From assembly GCA_028023455.1 (NCBI GenBank), contig JAQFVV010000013.1, positions 1 through 64,000 on the forward strand: a stretch of 64,000 nucleotides of DNA, read 5' to 3'. The DNA is from Epiperipatus broadwayi (Eukaryota; Onychophora; Udeonychophora; Euonychophora; Peripatidae). The position numbers and the translations under genes were made by a program. Within the stretch, counting starts at the first letter, position 1. Every line of letters starts with the position of its first letter. This document shows positions 33,048 through 44,474 of this stretch, piece after piece. Below the pieces are notes generated by a model that made no database searches, was not told the origin of the DNA, and saw nothing but the letters and a program-made list of their open reading frames with translations.

Positions 33048-33934
33048 ATGGAATCAGAAAATATTGATATACAGCAAGTAGATTTATCTGAAGCTTTGGA
33101 GTCGACACCCGAGCGAAGGGAAGCTCCGTGACAATACAGAGGATCAATGGACTTAAATTTCAAGTTCATGGAGGAAATACTCAGACAGAGTATGCAAGAA
33201 ATGAAGGAAATGTATGAGGAGGAGATGAGAAAAAAAAGAGATGAAGAATCAAAACAGAGACAGGAAGAAAAAAGGTGAGAGTTAGAGAGTATCAGGAAAT
33301 TCAAAAATTTGTCTTGAGAGAGTTAGGAATGATAGCAAACAAATATAGAACAACCCAAGTCAATAAAGAGGGGGGAAATATAAGGACAAAGGAGGTTAGA
33401 CCTCAAAGCTACTTAGGAGAGATTATTCAGATAAAAATCTTTAGAGGAGAGACAGGAGAAAATCCTCAAGCCCACTTAGAGAGCTTACAAAGTTTCTTTG
33501 AAGTGCATAAGGCAGAAGCAGGTGAACAGATAGCTATTGCCAGTTACCATTTACAGGGCTATGCCAAAGACTGGTGGGATATGGTGAAATGGAAACCTAA
33601 AACTATAGAGAAGTACACAGATGCGTTAATGAAACAATATTGGAGCGACAAGCATCAAATTGATATCTACAACATGCTCTGTCATGAAAAATACGGAGCA
33701 ATACCCCGAGAAATACATGCTCAGTTTTTCCTCCACCAAGCAAACCGATTTAAATCTCTCACGACATTCGCATTGGCAGATAGACATATCATTGGAACGA
33801 TTCAACAAAATATGCCAGTAACTACCCAAAAGCTGATGATCGTAAGTTGTATCAAAGACATTGAAGAGATGGGAGAATTTCTTGCGGTTTTAGATGATAG
33901 CCATTGGTCTGAAAGTCTAGTAGATCACGAATGA
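33048..33934 (+). pseudogene. Gag of the LTR element, one stop and one frameshift
   Basis: Start chosen at the first ATG after the leader (MESENIDIQQVDLSEALE). A TGA at 33,129-33,131 interrupts, then the frame continues with a charged coiled-coil-like region (EEMRKKRDEESKQRQEEK). It shifts by one base in an A-run near 33,270 into the 219-codon frame that ends at TGA 33,932. That part carries the retrotransposon gag core: IKIFRGETGENPQAHLESLQ, IASYHLQGYAKDWWDMV and MKQYWSDKHQIDIYNML. No CCHC zinc knuckle is visible before or after. Gag forms the particle and packages RNA. The coding continues in the same frame into protease. Confidence 0.75.
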
Positions 33935-34480
33935 AAGCAGGAGACCAGACAACAGCAATCAGTGACTACTAGCAATCATAGTGAGAAAGAAAGAAGCCAA
34001 ATGGCAATTCGATCAAGCGGGACTTCAGTAAAAGATTACCAGTACCAGCATTCATCTTGCCAGCAGCTGAGAGTAGCGGAGATGACTAACTTAACGTCAG
34101 TCATCCAGGAAGAGGATCCCACTTGGGGACTTCAGATTGGCCCTTGCCCAATTATTAATACAAGAATCGGGGCCTCAGCTGCACAAATTCTTCTCGACAC
34201 AGGCAGCCAGATTTCCTGTGTTTCTAGAGAGTGGTTAACAAATTATGAAAAAACATGGACTCATACCCAGGCTCCCTGCTCGCCCAATCCAAATGAAGCT
34301 GGCTGATGGGAGGACGACCAGAACTGAAAACTATCAAGTCTGGTTGGAAATATTGATAGGAGAAGCCAATGCAGGACACGCCTTCTTAGTGATAAAAGGA
34401 CTAATTCAGGATGTGATAATTGGGTCCGACTTCTTAACCCAACATGAATGTATCCTGGACTATAAAAAAAAGATACTAAC
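33935..34480 (+). pseudogene. Protease region, split by a frameshift
   Basis: Retropepsin cleaves Gag and Gag-Pol. The active-site motif ILLDTGSQISCVS lies at about 34,187-34,225, in the same frame as gag. After about 34,240 the continuation (ADGRTTRTENYQVWLEILIG, then IQDVIIGSDFLTQHECILDY) is in another frame, which then runs into RT. IIGSDFL is the usual second conserved motif. The catalytic DTG is intact. The shift could be decay, a sequencing error or part of the natural expression strategy. Confidence 0.75.
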
Positions 34481-35470
34481 TTTCCAGCAGGAGCAGATTA
34501 GTTTTGATACAAATAAACAAACTGAAGAAAGCCAATTAAGATGTCTGCAGGCCATTCCTGATGAGGATATCCAAGAGAAAATTATGGGATCATCGTTAGA
34601 CAAGGTAGAGGACCAATTCCAGTTACAAAAATTACTTACGGAAAATCGTACAATATTTTCTCAAGTCCCAGGTGAAATTAGTGATTACGTCCATCGGATA
34701 CGAGTAAAAGAAGAGATGCATTTCCAGACCCGCACATACCCTATCCCATTTCAGTATCAAGAAGAGGTGAATGCTCAAATTAAGCAGATGATTGACTGGG
34801 GTGTAATTGAAAAGGGGTCATCACGCTATAATAACCCGTTAGTCGTAGTCAAAAAGAAAGATGGAACCATACGATTGTGTCTCGATGCTAGGACATTAAA
34901 CAACATTACTATACCTGAGCAGGACATCCCACCACCCATCTAAGAAACATTTATCAAGTTGACTGCTAAGAATATTTTCTCTACCCTTGACCTAACTGCC
35001 AGTTACTGGGAAATGGCTCGCCACCTCCAGGATTGAAAATATACCGCATTCAGATACAATGGGCAAACCCACATGTTTAAGAGAGTACCTTTTGGGCTGA
35101 TAAATAGCGGGGCTGGCCTCATGAGGTGTTTGGACCAAGTATTGTCAGAAAGATTTAAAAAAAATTGGTATTTTATGTAGACGATGTAGTAGTTGCATCT
35201 AGAGACATTGCAGAACATCTGGAGGATTTAAAGCAATTTTTTGATGAGTGCACCCAGAAAAATATAACTGTTAATTTAAAAAAAAAGTTTTTTCACATTG
35301 AGGGAAATTTCCTTTTTAGGCCATATTGTAAATGGTCAAGGAATTAGGGCTCACCCTGACAAGGTTGCAGCTATTGAAAATTTCCCTAGGCCCATGAACT
35401 GAAAACAAGTTCGATCATTCCTGGGCCTTTGCAATTACTATCACAAGTTTTACCCCCATTTTGCCAAAGA
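34481..35470 (+). pseudogene. Reverse transcriptase of the LTR element, several breaks
   Basis: In order: ENRTIFSQVPGEI, IDWGVIEKGSSRYNNPLVVV, KKDGTIRLCLDARTLNN (open to TAA 34,941), then FSTLDLTASYWEM (motif A, catalytic D kept, about 34,977-35,016), TGA 35,034, AFRYNGQTHMFKRVPFGLIN (motif B), an A-run frameshift near 35,157-35,164, FYVDDVVVAS (motif C at 35,171, YVDD intact at 35,174-35,185), a second frameshift near the A/T-run at 35,277-35,310, FLGHIVNGQGIRAHPDK, TGA 35,400, and VRSFLGLCNYYHKFYPHFAK. Catalytic residues survive; only the frame is lost. Confidence 0.85.
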
Positions 35471-35489
35471 TACATCATCACTAGTAGAA

Positions 35490-37265
35490 TTGATAAGACC
35501 TCACCACCGATGGGAATGGATGAAGACCCATGAAGAAGACTTCAGTCGAGTAAAGAGAAGATTTTTAGAGACTGTGATGTTACACTACCCAGATTTTACC
35601 CGTCCCTTTTATTTGCAGACTGATAGCAGTCAGAAGGGATTGGGCGTGGTTCTATTTCAAGTCAACCAAGAAGGCCAACACCAAATACTATATTTTAGCA
35701 GCCATACTCTCAAAGGAGCTGAAAAGAACTACACAGTGACGGAACAAGAGACACTAGCAATCATGTGGTCATGCAATAAGTTCAAGCAGATGTTGCTGGG
35801 TTCAGAAGTGATTATCATTACTGACCACCGGTGTCTTGAATTCCTAAATAAAAGTTACCTGAACAATAACCGCCTCATCAGATGGAGTCTTTCACTTCAA
35901 AGATTTCATTATAAAGTCGTCTACTGCCCTGGGCCTGAAAATACAGTGGCCGATATATTAAGTCGACATCCTATAGAACTGGAGCCACACAACCCCATAA
36001 TAAGTGATCAGCCATTGGTAATTGCAGCAACGGTATTGGACCAGGAGATGGAACACAAGTTAAGGAACCTTCAACATTGGCAAGAGCAGCAGCCGCTATA
36101 TAAAAAGCTGATCCAAATTGTACAACAGCAAGGAAATCCAATACAAGGCTGCTCAACACCTCGAGGAAAGAAGCTATACCGGATAAGAAATGGGTTGCTG
36201 CAGCAGCAGATTGTGGGAGATAAAATTTACTGGAAAATCTTGGTACCACCTGACCTCAGAAACCGTCTCATCATGTATATGCATGGTTTAGTAGGGCACT
36301 ATGGCCCTAGAAAAACAGAAGCTATAAGACGACAATTTCACTGGCCAAAGCTATATGAAGATGTGATGGATACCCTCAAGAAATGTGCTATTTGTGCAAG
36401 AGATAAACCACCAAATAGAAACTTTAGTGGAGTAGGTGCCTCTATCATTCCATCCGCACCAAATGAAATACTTGCGATTGATCACTATGGCCCATTGCCA
36501 TCCTACCGTAGATTCCATTACTTACTTGTAACTTATGATCTATTCTCAAAATATGCTTGGGCCTATTCTGTGATGCGAGCAGATTCCCGTTGCGCAATTC
36601 GGGTGTTACAAAAGTGTCAATTCATCAAGATTGGAAAACTGATCACCATCCTCTCAGACCACGGATTGGCCTTTACATCACAAGAATGGAAGACTTGGTT
36701 GAGGCAGCAGAATGTTAAACATATTCTGACCTCAATTCGAAATCCTCAGTCTAACCCACGTGAACGGGTTATGAGGGAAATAAACCGACTATTTAGGACC
36801 CACGTTCACCAAAATCACAGAAGCTGGGTAAATCAAACTGAAAAGATTTTTCAATATATCAATGAGGCCACTGGCATGATGCCAACATGTTTGCATTTCG
36901 GTAAAGCAGACTCATTGCTGATCAAGACACCATTACCCATGGATGAACGTGAAATCAATATTGAAACTGACAGACGCAAGGCACACCGCCGCCTTACAGA
37001 AAGGGCAGAACGGAAATTACGAGCAGATCGGAGAAGCCAACATTTTCAGGTCGGGAACTATGTTTGGGTACAGAACTCTCAACAAAGTAACCGAGATAAA
37101 AGAATATATAAAAAGTTATTTCCTTTGTACCGGGGACCCTTCATAATTGATCGCACATGTGGCCCAAATGTATATTTATTAAAAGATGGAGATACCATAA
37201 AAGGGACATATAATGCCCGTAATCTCAAACCATGTAGGTATTATCCACCTGACCCAGGGTTGTAA
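35490..37265 (+). CDS. RNase H and integrase part of pol (591 codons, intact)
   Basis: The largest intact frame in the window. RNase H: YLQTDSSQKGLGVVLF, VTEQETLAIMW and IITDHRCLEFL supply the D, E, D residues, then ADILSRHP. Integrase: the zinc-binding HHCC region is HGLVGHYGPRKTEAIRR ... CAICARDK. The catalytic core is AIDHYGPLP (D), ILSDHGLAFTS (D) and NPRERVMREI (E), about 35 residues after the second D. A GPY/F-like module, PLYRGPFIIDRTCG, lies near the C-terminus. RNase H removes template RNA; integrase inserts the cDNA. The frame actually joins the RT upstream and 35,490 is only the first in-frame ATG after the TGA at 35,400, so this is not an authentic start. Confidence 0.85.
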   Translation: MIRPHHRWEWMKTHEEDFSRVKRRFLETVMLHYPDFTRPFYLQTDSSQKGLGVVLFQVNQEGQHQILYFSSHTLKGAEKNYTVTEQETLAIMWSCNKFKQMLLGSEVIIITDHRCLEFLNKSYLNNNRLIRWSLSLQRFHYKVVYCPGPENTVADILSRHPIELEPHNPIISDQPLVIAATVLDQEMEHKLRNLQHWQEQQPLYKKLIQIVQQQGNPIQGCSTPRGKKLYRIRNGLLQQQIVGDKIYWKILVPPDLRNRLIMYMHGLVGHYGPRKTEAIRRQFHWPKLYEDVMDTLKKCAICARDKPPNRNFSGVGASIIPSAPNEILAIDHYGPLPSYRRFHYLLVTYDLFSKYAWAYSVMRADSRCAIRVLQKCQFIKIGKLITILSDHGLAFTSQEWKTWLRQQNVKHILTSIRNPQSNPRERVMREINRLFRTHVHQNHRSWVNQTEKIFQYINEATGMMPTCLHFGKADSLLIKTPLPMDEREINIETDRRKAHRRLTERAERKLRADRRSQHFQVGNYVWVQNSQQSNRDKRIYKKLFPLYRGPFIIDRTCGPNVYLLKDGDTIKGTYNARNLKPCRYYPPDPGL

Positions 37266-37718
37266 AAATATTAGACTATTAGGACGGATTAAATGTATAT
37301 GAAAATATTAAAATGAACTTGATATAATGAACTTGGTTGAATGGATTGTACTTTAGTCACATAGGGTTTTAGATAGAAATTATATTATATATATTATTGT
37401 TTTAATTACTATTACTCTTAAAAAAAAATTTTTATATTATACTAACTAATCCTATTCTAAGAATTTTTTATATATATACATTCAGTTTAACTAATTATTA
37501 CTATGATTTTAACCAGACACGGCCAAATTAGGCCATTTTAATTAAACTATAAATTCTAGATCCGGGTATATAAATTGTTCGTTGCTTCATGTAATCTCTG
37601 CTTTTTCTATATTTCAATATATCTGTAAAAACAATAATAATGTTTTCGTCTTTAAATTATGTAATGTAAAATTTTTTTTTCTCTTTCTTGCCTCCTTTGT
37701 TTTCCCTTAATTGTTCAC

Positions 37719-37734
37719 GGGAAGTACGGGGAAA
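37719..37734 (+). promoter_or_regulatory. Polypurine tract
   Basis: GGGAAGTACGGGGAAA abuts the first base of the 3' LTR. It is purine-rich except for TAC in the middle. This is where plus-strand cDNA priming is expected. Confidence 0.8.
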
Positions 37735-40220
37735 TGAAACAGTAAGATTCGTATTCGAATCTTAAGTTTCACCTTTTTCTGTCGTCTCTCACTGACCGGT
37801 CTATCCCGCCCAAATTTAAACTTTTTGATATCGAATTGTGTGTGTAACAATATTAAAAATGTATAAATATATGTAGAATTTGGCATAAACACGCACACAT
37901 TTCGATCTCAAATTAAACGCAATAAATAGGGATAAAATAATATAATTTAGATTTCTTTTAGTTATATGATTTTGTATAATTTTAATCATTTATTTTGGAT
38001 TATAAAGTTCGTATTTATTGCTTTGTTTAAATTTCATTTAATAATAATTCTAAAAATATCTGATGTAATATTTAATTAAAAGTTAAAATAATCTTATGTT
38101 CCCTTTTTGTTTTTGAAATTTAAAAGCATCGGTCAGTGATAGATAATAGATTAATTAAAGAAAAATTCCCCAAAAATGTAATTAGTAAATGTAAAATGTA
38201 AACAATAGAACGGCAGCTTTCTTTAATTAAAAACCAACTAAATGCATTGATTATCCTCAGGGCAGATTAAATAGAACCTAAAAATATCTTAACAAAAATG
38301 TGAAAGATCAAGATAAAAAAAGAGGCCATCTTGGACTTGCTGGAGACATTCACTTAAACTTTAGCTTTGCTCTCGATCACTGAGAGTCTCCAAAAATATA
38401 AAATAATTTGTTCCTGCCAAGGTATGACCGAGTAAAGCACCTAGATTATTCTCCATCGGGAGATGGCCTATTGGATGCTGAACTTTCCATTGCCCGTCAT
38501 AAATTCACCATGAAGATCTGCTGCCTGAAATAAATGAAAAAGCTGCTGCTGCTGTGAAATTAAATGAAATATCTAAATACAAGAAAGACTTGCCACTCGT
38601 GAACCTTTTGCTGCTAAACTCATGGAATAAGAAAACTTCTTATAAAACAGGTACCTGTCTGTGTTCAAACTCTAGAGTACTCTAATAATATGCTATAGCT
38701 CTTCTTCATAATACTTATCTAAATTATAAAATGTAAAAACTACCATATGTATAGCTAAAACTGAATAATTAACTTAAATGTGTAAATTTCTCTACTAATC
38801 TAGCTTACCTCATTCTATCTTGGGTGCGTATTTCTATAATCTACATTTCTATCTATAGTTATTATTTAATTATTGCATGCTCATAATTATTTCAATTTTC
38901 AAAGTTTAAATCTATGATCGCTTAAAACAATGAATGTGTGTCAAATTTTCATTAATATTTACTTTCTTTAATAACTTAACTTTCATATAAATCGACACGC
39001 ATTCAATGCTTCATTTATTGTAATGCAGGGGTCTACAACTTCGCAAATGGCTGACGTATTAGTTATAATAATTCCCAATTTATATATATGTTTTGTATTT
39101 ACTAAATCATCATGAATAATTCCAGAAAATTACATTTCTTTGAGAGTTCGCCAACGTTCTTTAATAAATGTTGATAATGTAGGACCGAGTTAGAAATCTA
39201 TTGAAATCTCATCATAATCGTTTATACAGTATACATGTGTTACGTTTTAGAGACGCGATGATCTATTCCGCCGTAAATATTCCGGATTCTTCAGGGTTGA
39301 AATTAACCCCCGTCGTCCTGCACAAGCGGACATAATAAATGCTCCCGTAGGATTTGACCTGTCATGCAGCCAGCTGGCAAATTGCGACACGTACCGCTTG
39401 TCCCTGGTTATGCTTATGTGACACCTTACTTCATCGGGCCGTGGCAGAGACCAGCCCGACAGTTTTATAAACTCATTTGCGGCATTGCAGTTTCAATATA
39501 CTGCCATTCCATATCGCCTTTCTAAAGCGTACCACGTGTTCCTTTACTTAGTTTTATTATTCTATATATCACTCCGCCTCTGCATTATCTTCATAATTCT
39601 CTCTCAAATAAATGTTTGCCCTTAGTCATAAGATAAATATTTTAATTAAATAAATATATGTCCGCCGCTACTCTTAAATCTTACTTTAGACTCTTGCATT
39701 GCAAAGGTATAAATTCCTTCAAGGCATGCATTAGAAATACTTACTCGAGAATTTTAGGTAGCTAGATTACGCCTTCAAATAAATGTATTCCTTTTGTAAA
39801 CATTACAGTATCGGAAATACCGCTACTGAAATCCTCAATATAAAATAATGATCTTATTAAAATGTATTAATAAATAATTTTAAACTATACGTCTGCAGTT
39901 ACGTTTCATTCATTCGATACCCATTCTATATACTATTTCCTCGATTATGTAAATATGAATGTTTAATTAATATTAGTTTGATTATTGGCTAACTCGAGAA
40001 TAAAATCATGAGTCTCTTGCATATCCCTGACCACCGTGCCTAAGGAAATATTTACTAATGTCGCATCAGATGCGTTGTTTCGTGGATTGTATTGTGGAAC
40101 CGATAAACTATGTTCGAACTCAGTACCACGGGTGGCTTCGCTACTCGATGGTGCTGCTGTTCTGTATGGTGGTCGAATTCTGCACTATGTTTACGAGTCA
40201 CACATTTTCTGACCATTACA
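37735..40220 (+). repeat. 3' LTR (2,486 bp)
   Basis: Partner of the 5' LTR. Ends GACCATTACA, followed by the target duplication ATAT. Small indels against the 5' copy account for the 5-bp length difference. Confidence 0.95.
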
Positions 40221-40224
40221 ATAT

Positions 40225-43200
40225 GTGTACATGTGTTAAATACACAACTTATGTACTATTTGCTATTATTTATAATTTCTAATATTCATGATAAAGTTTG
40301 GAATCAGAGATGCTTGGGGTGTAGAATATTTACTATAGTTTGTTTTTAATGATTGAAAGTCATCAATTTTGCAATATCTACTATCTCCATGGAAGTAGAA
40401 AGCATTTTAGATTCTCATGATTACCATGCTATATTTTTCTATAAATGCGACCCCCTCTCCCCTTTTTGCATGCATTTTAAAAGAAAATAAATGATTAACA
40501 TAATGTAAAAAACACATATATATGTTTGAGTTTGTATGAAATTCTAGGCATAGTTGACTTCAAATAATATTTCTGTTTTGTTTTTTCACTTTTATTCTTT
40601 CTTGATTAAAAAAAAGAGATTTTCACTTGTTGCCAAGAGAGTAAAGAGAAGGAAGGACTTATCTGTGAATTAGTTGACATGAGATTTGCAGCAGTTTTTA
40701 CTTATATATTTCTGTAAAAAAATGGGGGAAAGGTAATAATCAGTGTTTTTTTTTACTATATAGAAATAAATATATTGAATGTGTGTATATATAAAACATA
40801 TTGGATTTATATATGTAAAAACTAAATGCAAACTACCATAAATATATGTCAGTATTGTACCGGTCAAAAGACACCACCCAACAACACGACCCATCCGCAA
40901 AGTCGGATTCAAACTCAGTTGAACCAAAGGGATTCAACCCCAGACCAAACTGAATTCAAACCCATCTCACGAGCTCAGATCAATCAATGGATGACATATT
41001 CGATGGTATATGACTATGCACCAAGAAACTAGCTCAATGGATGATGATGATTTGAGCCCCCTGATCTGACTTTAATAATGTATAATAAAACAACTAAGAA
41101 TATTTATAAATCAATTCATATATGTATGTTCGGGTTGCCAATACAGACAGCGAGCATTCAGATTAAAATAATTATTGAATAATAAAGAAAGTTAAAAACC
41201 AAATGTGTTAATAAAATGTTTAATAAGAATAAATATTTTGTTCAACTTTTGTGATTAAGATTACATATATTACCTCTAGTCTTTAAAATAGAATTTATAA
41301 TAAGAATGGCAGTCTTTATTATATGCCAATAACTATTATGCAATATTATGGGAGGATTATATGTGTCTATGCCCTGACAAGTAAATAAAGGCAGATAAAG
41401 GGTATTTGGCTTTGACAGAAATTATTATTCTAATTTTAAAAGAATGTGAGATTCATTTTCACATTCGTAAATCAACTCACAAAATGCATAATAAATATTT
41501 AGGGCATAACTTTGATATTTACTAAAGAACGTATTGAATGATAAATGAATATGAAATTGTTTGACTTTGATAAAATCAATTCATTATGATTTACGAGCAT
41601 GAGAGCGGGGCTTTATTTGAACTGAGAAATAACAGTGTTGATGATTTACGAGCTTTAAGAATAAATATAAAAATAATGGCTTGTCAGTGATTTAAGAAAA
41701 TAGAAGGGCAGCTTGTATTTGACAAGTCTTTGATGCCCTATGAAGGATCCATGGAACACAGGGAAAACCAGGCAGGGTCACAGCCATGAACCTTTGGTGT
41801 TCCAATATAAATGAGCAAGTGAGGAAGTGGTTTCTTCTTAGGTAATTAAAGTAACAAGAATATCACTGATGACAAGCCTATGATGCAGGAGATGGCTCGT
41901 GTCAACAACGTTTGGAAAATGATGACTAAATAATCATCATATTTAATTAATAAAACCCATTTTATATAAGAATGCTCTACATAATGACCTGATCTTGTAG
42001 AATTAAAGCCAAACATGCTTTAACTAAAAGTACTTAAATGCAATTATAGAATTATGCTAATTATACCCTAAATATCATGCCCTCCCTGAATATTTATATA
42101 AAGTATAAAATTTAAATTAGAACATATTGACATTAAATTTCTTTATCGACCTTTTGCAAAACATTTTAACATTATTAATATGAATGAATAAATATTGTTG
42201 AAATTCAAAAAAATAGCCAGGAGCATAGGTTAGAAATGGCTAATGGTCATTATCAGCTTTTAGTAAAAATAACAAACATTTAATAAATCCTTCAACTCAA
42301 TAATTAATAGAACTGCATTAAATAAGTTCTAGTGGACAAGAATTACCATAACTTAATATTATATTATTTTCATGAGGAAATTTTAATGAAAGAGATTATT
42401 ATTGAGTTGAAGTTTTATTGGCATATAATCAAAAATAAATGATATTAATAATCATTCAACAAATATATAATACAGTTAAAGAAATGAACCACCATCGCAA
42501 GAGGGGAAAGTTAGCAAATATTAAATTTAAAGACAAGAGATAGAGAATTACTTATATAAATAAAGGCATTATAAAGCAAGAAGAAAATTTAACAGTAATT
42601 AATTTTAAAAGGTGGTGTAAAATAAAGTTTGGAAACTGGCCAGAAAATTGCAGTTCATTTAAAGAAAGATATTACCGTTCCTTCATGGTTGGTTCCTTAG
42701 TTTACATGGCAGAGTCGATTGGGTTGAAATGTAGGCATGCATTTTAACTTAGGTGAATGGCATTCAGATTGATTCTTTCAGGTTTTGGCAGCACAATTGG
42801 TGTAGAAAAAGTTTAATTTTGCAGCTACATTGAAGATCTTCTGGGAACTTCAGGCCCAGCAATCAGATTCCTAAAGTTAGCCCTTTACCATGATGGAGAC
42901 ACTATGAAGATTCATAATTTAAAACACATGCAGCTTCTAGCAGCAAGTTCTCTTAAACAAATACGGCTTCCCTCTCTCGAAACTTTTCCGGCTATTTATA
43001 CCTGTTTTTTGGTTTCCCACCTATACTGCCTCTTGATGTCTTCAGGCTAAAGCTTCTTACCTTATCAAAGTTACAAATTTTGTTAATTGATTTTAGATAC
43101 ATTCCCTTGATAAGGCTTTCAAACTCATTAACTTTGAATTCATTTTCTAATTAGAAAATGAATTTGTAAATCAGAAAAACGATTTTAATTAGGAACCGTC

Positions 43201-43910
43201 CTTACATTTTAAATTATCGTCTTTTTGCTAATTAAGAAAACTTTCCCCATTGTCTTTGGGATCTGGCAATCTGAAAGCTTATCGAAAAAATGTAGCTTTT
43301 AATTACAGAAATTTGAACAAATTGGTATAAGTAAAATAAAATATTCCTATGCAATGAAACTTTATAACGAATATATATATTTAATTATTTATAAATACAT
43401 ACGCACAATCCATGCAGTTATAATATATATGTTTTCATGAATAAGTTTATCATGAATTTATTAATGATATTGATTAGTTTAAATATTAAAATAGTTGTTT
43501 TTAACATATATTTATATAATACTGTTTTTTATTGAAACTAGCATGTATTGAACATATAAAGCCCCATTACATTGGGAAATTCGCGGTTAGTACTAGGGTT
43601 TGTAGTGGCTACAGGTGAGATATCATGAAGCTAGGATCAAACTTAGATTCAACCGCTTCAGTATATATGTAAACTACCTAAAATCCACATATATAACGTG
43701 TTTTGATAACTATTCTATGCTTACTTAATAAAATAGTAGATGATTGAATAAAAATTAATTCATTAATAATTTTTACTAACATTTGTAATTAAATTAATTT
43801 TTTTCTCTAATTTGCTTTCTTTGCCTTGAATCATTTAGTATAAGACAGTCATCATGAGTCACTAATGGTATTAGTCATATTCCTGCACTAATTGTAACAA
43901 TACTTAAATG
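40225..43910. other. Non-coding with unassigned repeat-like patches
   Basis: 40,850-41,070 is clearly less AT-rich and has TTCAAACTCAG and ATTCAACCCC-like blocks that, on the minus strand, vaguely recall tRNA B boxes; it may be an unrecognised SINE. 42,680-43,080 is another mixed-composition patch, and 43,560-43,670 a short one. No gene is supported. Confidence 0.35.
43137..43164. repeat. Perfect 28-bp palindrome
   Basis: AATTCATTTTCTAA is followed directly by its reverse complement, with no loop. Confidence 0.9.
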
Positions 43911-44469
43911 TAATGGGAGGGAATTTGAACCCAGACTTTCAAACTTTCTTCAGTCAGCCACTCCATCTTATACAACTGATACACGTGATTACATTCGTGT
44001 GGAAAAAAAAAATTCCAGTATATGTATTTTATGCTTGAACCAGCACTTATCAGTTGATTCATATCATCATCTCCCACACATATATAAAAGCAATGCTCTG
44101 TTTACATTAAGATAGCAAATCATTATGGATATGTATTAAGATAGCAATTTTTTAAACTTTAATGGACAGGTTTCAATCTTCTCTACTCTCTAACTCTTCA
44201 TCCATCCACATCATTAAAAATCTGATGATAGTATGTTCAAAGCCCTTGTGTGCCAATTTTGTTGTCATACCCATGTAGACTGTAAGTTATTCTGATCCCT
44301 CATATATGTGTGGAAGATGATGATAGATGAATGCTGGTTCAGCATGAAATATGTATATTGGAGTCTATTCATCTTTGTCACATGAACGTGGTATAGTGTA
44401 TCAATTGTATAAGATAGAGTGGATAACTGAAGGGAGCTTGAATCTCTGGGTTCAAATCCCCTCTAATTG
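43911..44469. mobile_element. Foldback repeat with tRNA-like ends, family F1 copy 2
   Basis: The left arm (GAATTTGAACCCAGACTTTC, CCACTCCATCTTATACAACT, ATCATCTCCCACACATATAT) matches the reverse complement of the right arm (about 44,280-44,469). The right end holds GGTTCAAATCC (44,449-44,459), a perfect tRNA/pol III B box, preceded by AGATAGAGTGGATAAC, a weaker A-box-like element at a tRNA-like distance. The left arm shows the degenerate complement. The central part shares TTTAATGGACAGG and CAACTCTTC-like blocks (here TAACTCTTC) with the other copies. No ORF. Confidence 0.7.
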
Positions 44470-44474
44470 AAACA

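Larger units (their letters stand above)
29908..40220 (+). mobile_element. Ty3/Gypsy-type LTR retrotransposon, full length, disabled
   Basis: The two direct LTRs begin TGAAACAGTAAG and end TTACA. They are flanked by the 4-bp duplication ATAT (29,904-29,907 and 40,221-40,224). Internal order is PBS, gag, protease, RT, RNase H, integrase and PPT, i.e. Ty3/Gypsy order. There is no env-like ORF in the 470 bp between pol and the 3' LTR. The very long LTRs plus a tRNA-Lys-type primer site recall the Osvaldo/Ulysses-type Gypsy lineages (inference; needs a tree). The element is 10,313 bp and its frames are broken in about nine places. Confidence 0.95.

Noticed and set aside
33048-35410. TGA read as tryptophan (alternative code)
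   Set aside because: Most stops in the LTR element are TGA, but TGG is used freely for tryptophan, TAA also interrupts, and the positions are not consistently tryptophan in related proteins.
35971-36249. Minus-strand 92-codon frame inside integrase
   Set aside because: Shadow of the well-supported plus-strand pol frame.
37266-37734. Possible env gene downstream of pol
   Set aside because: Only 470 bp with no sizeable frame before the polypurine tract.
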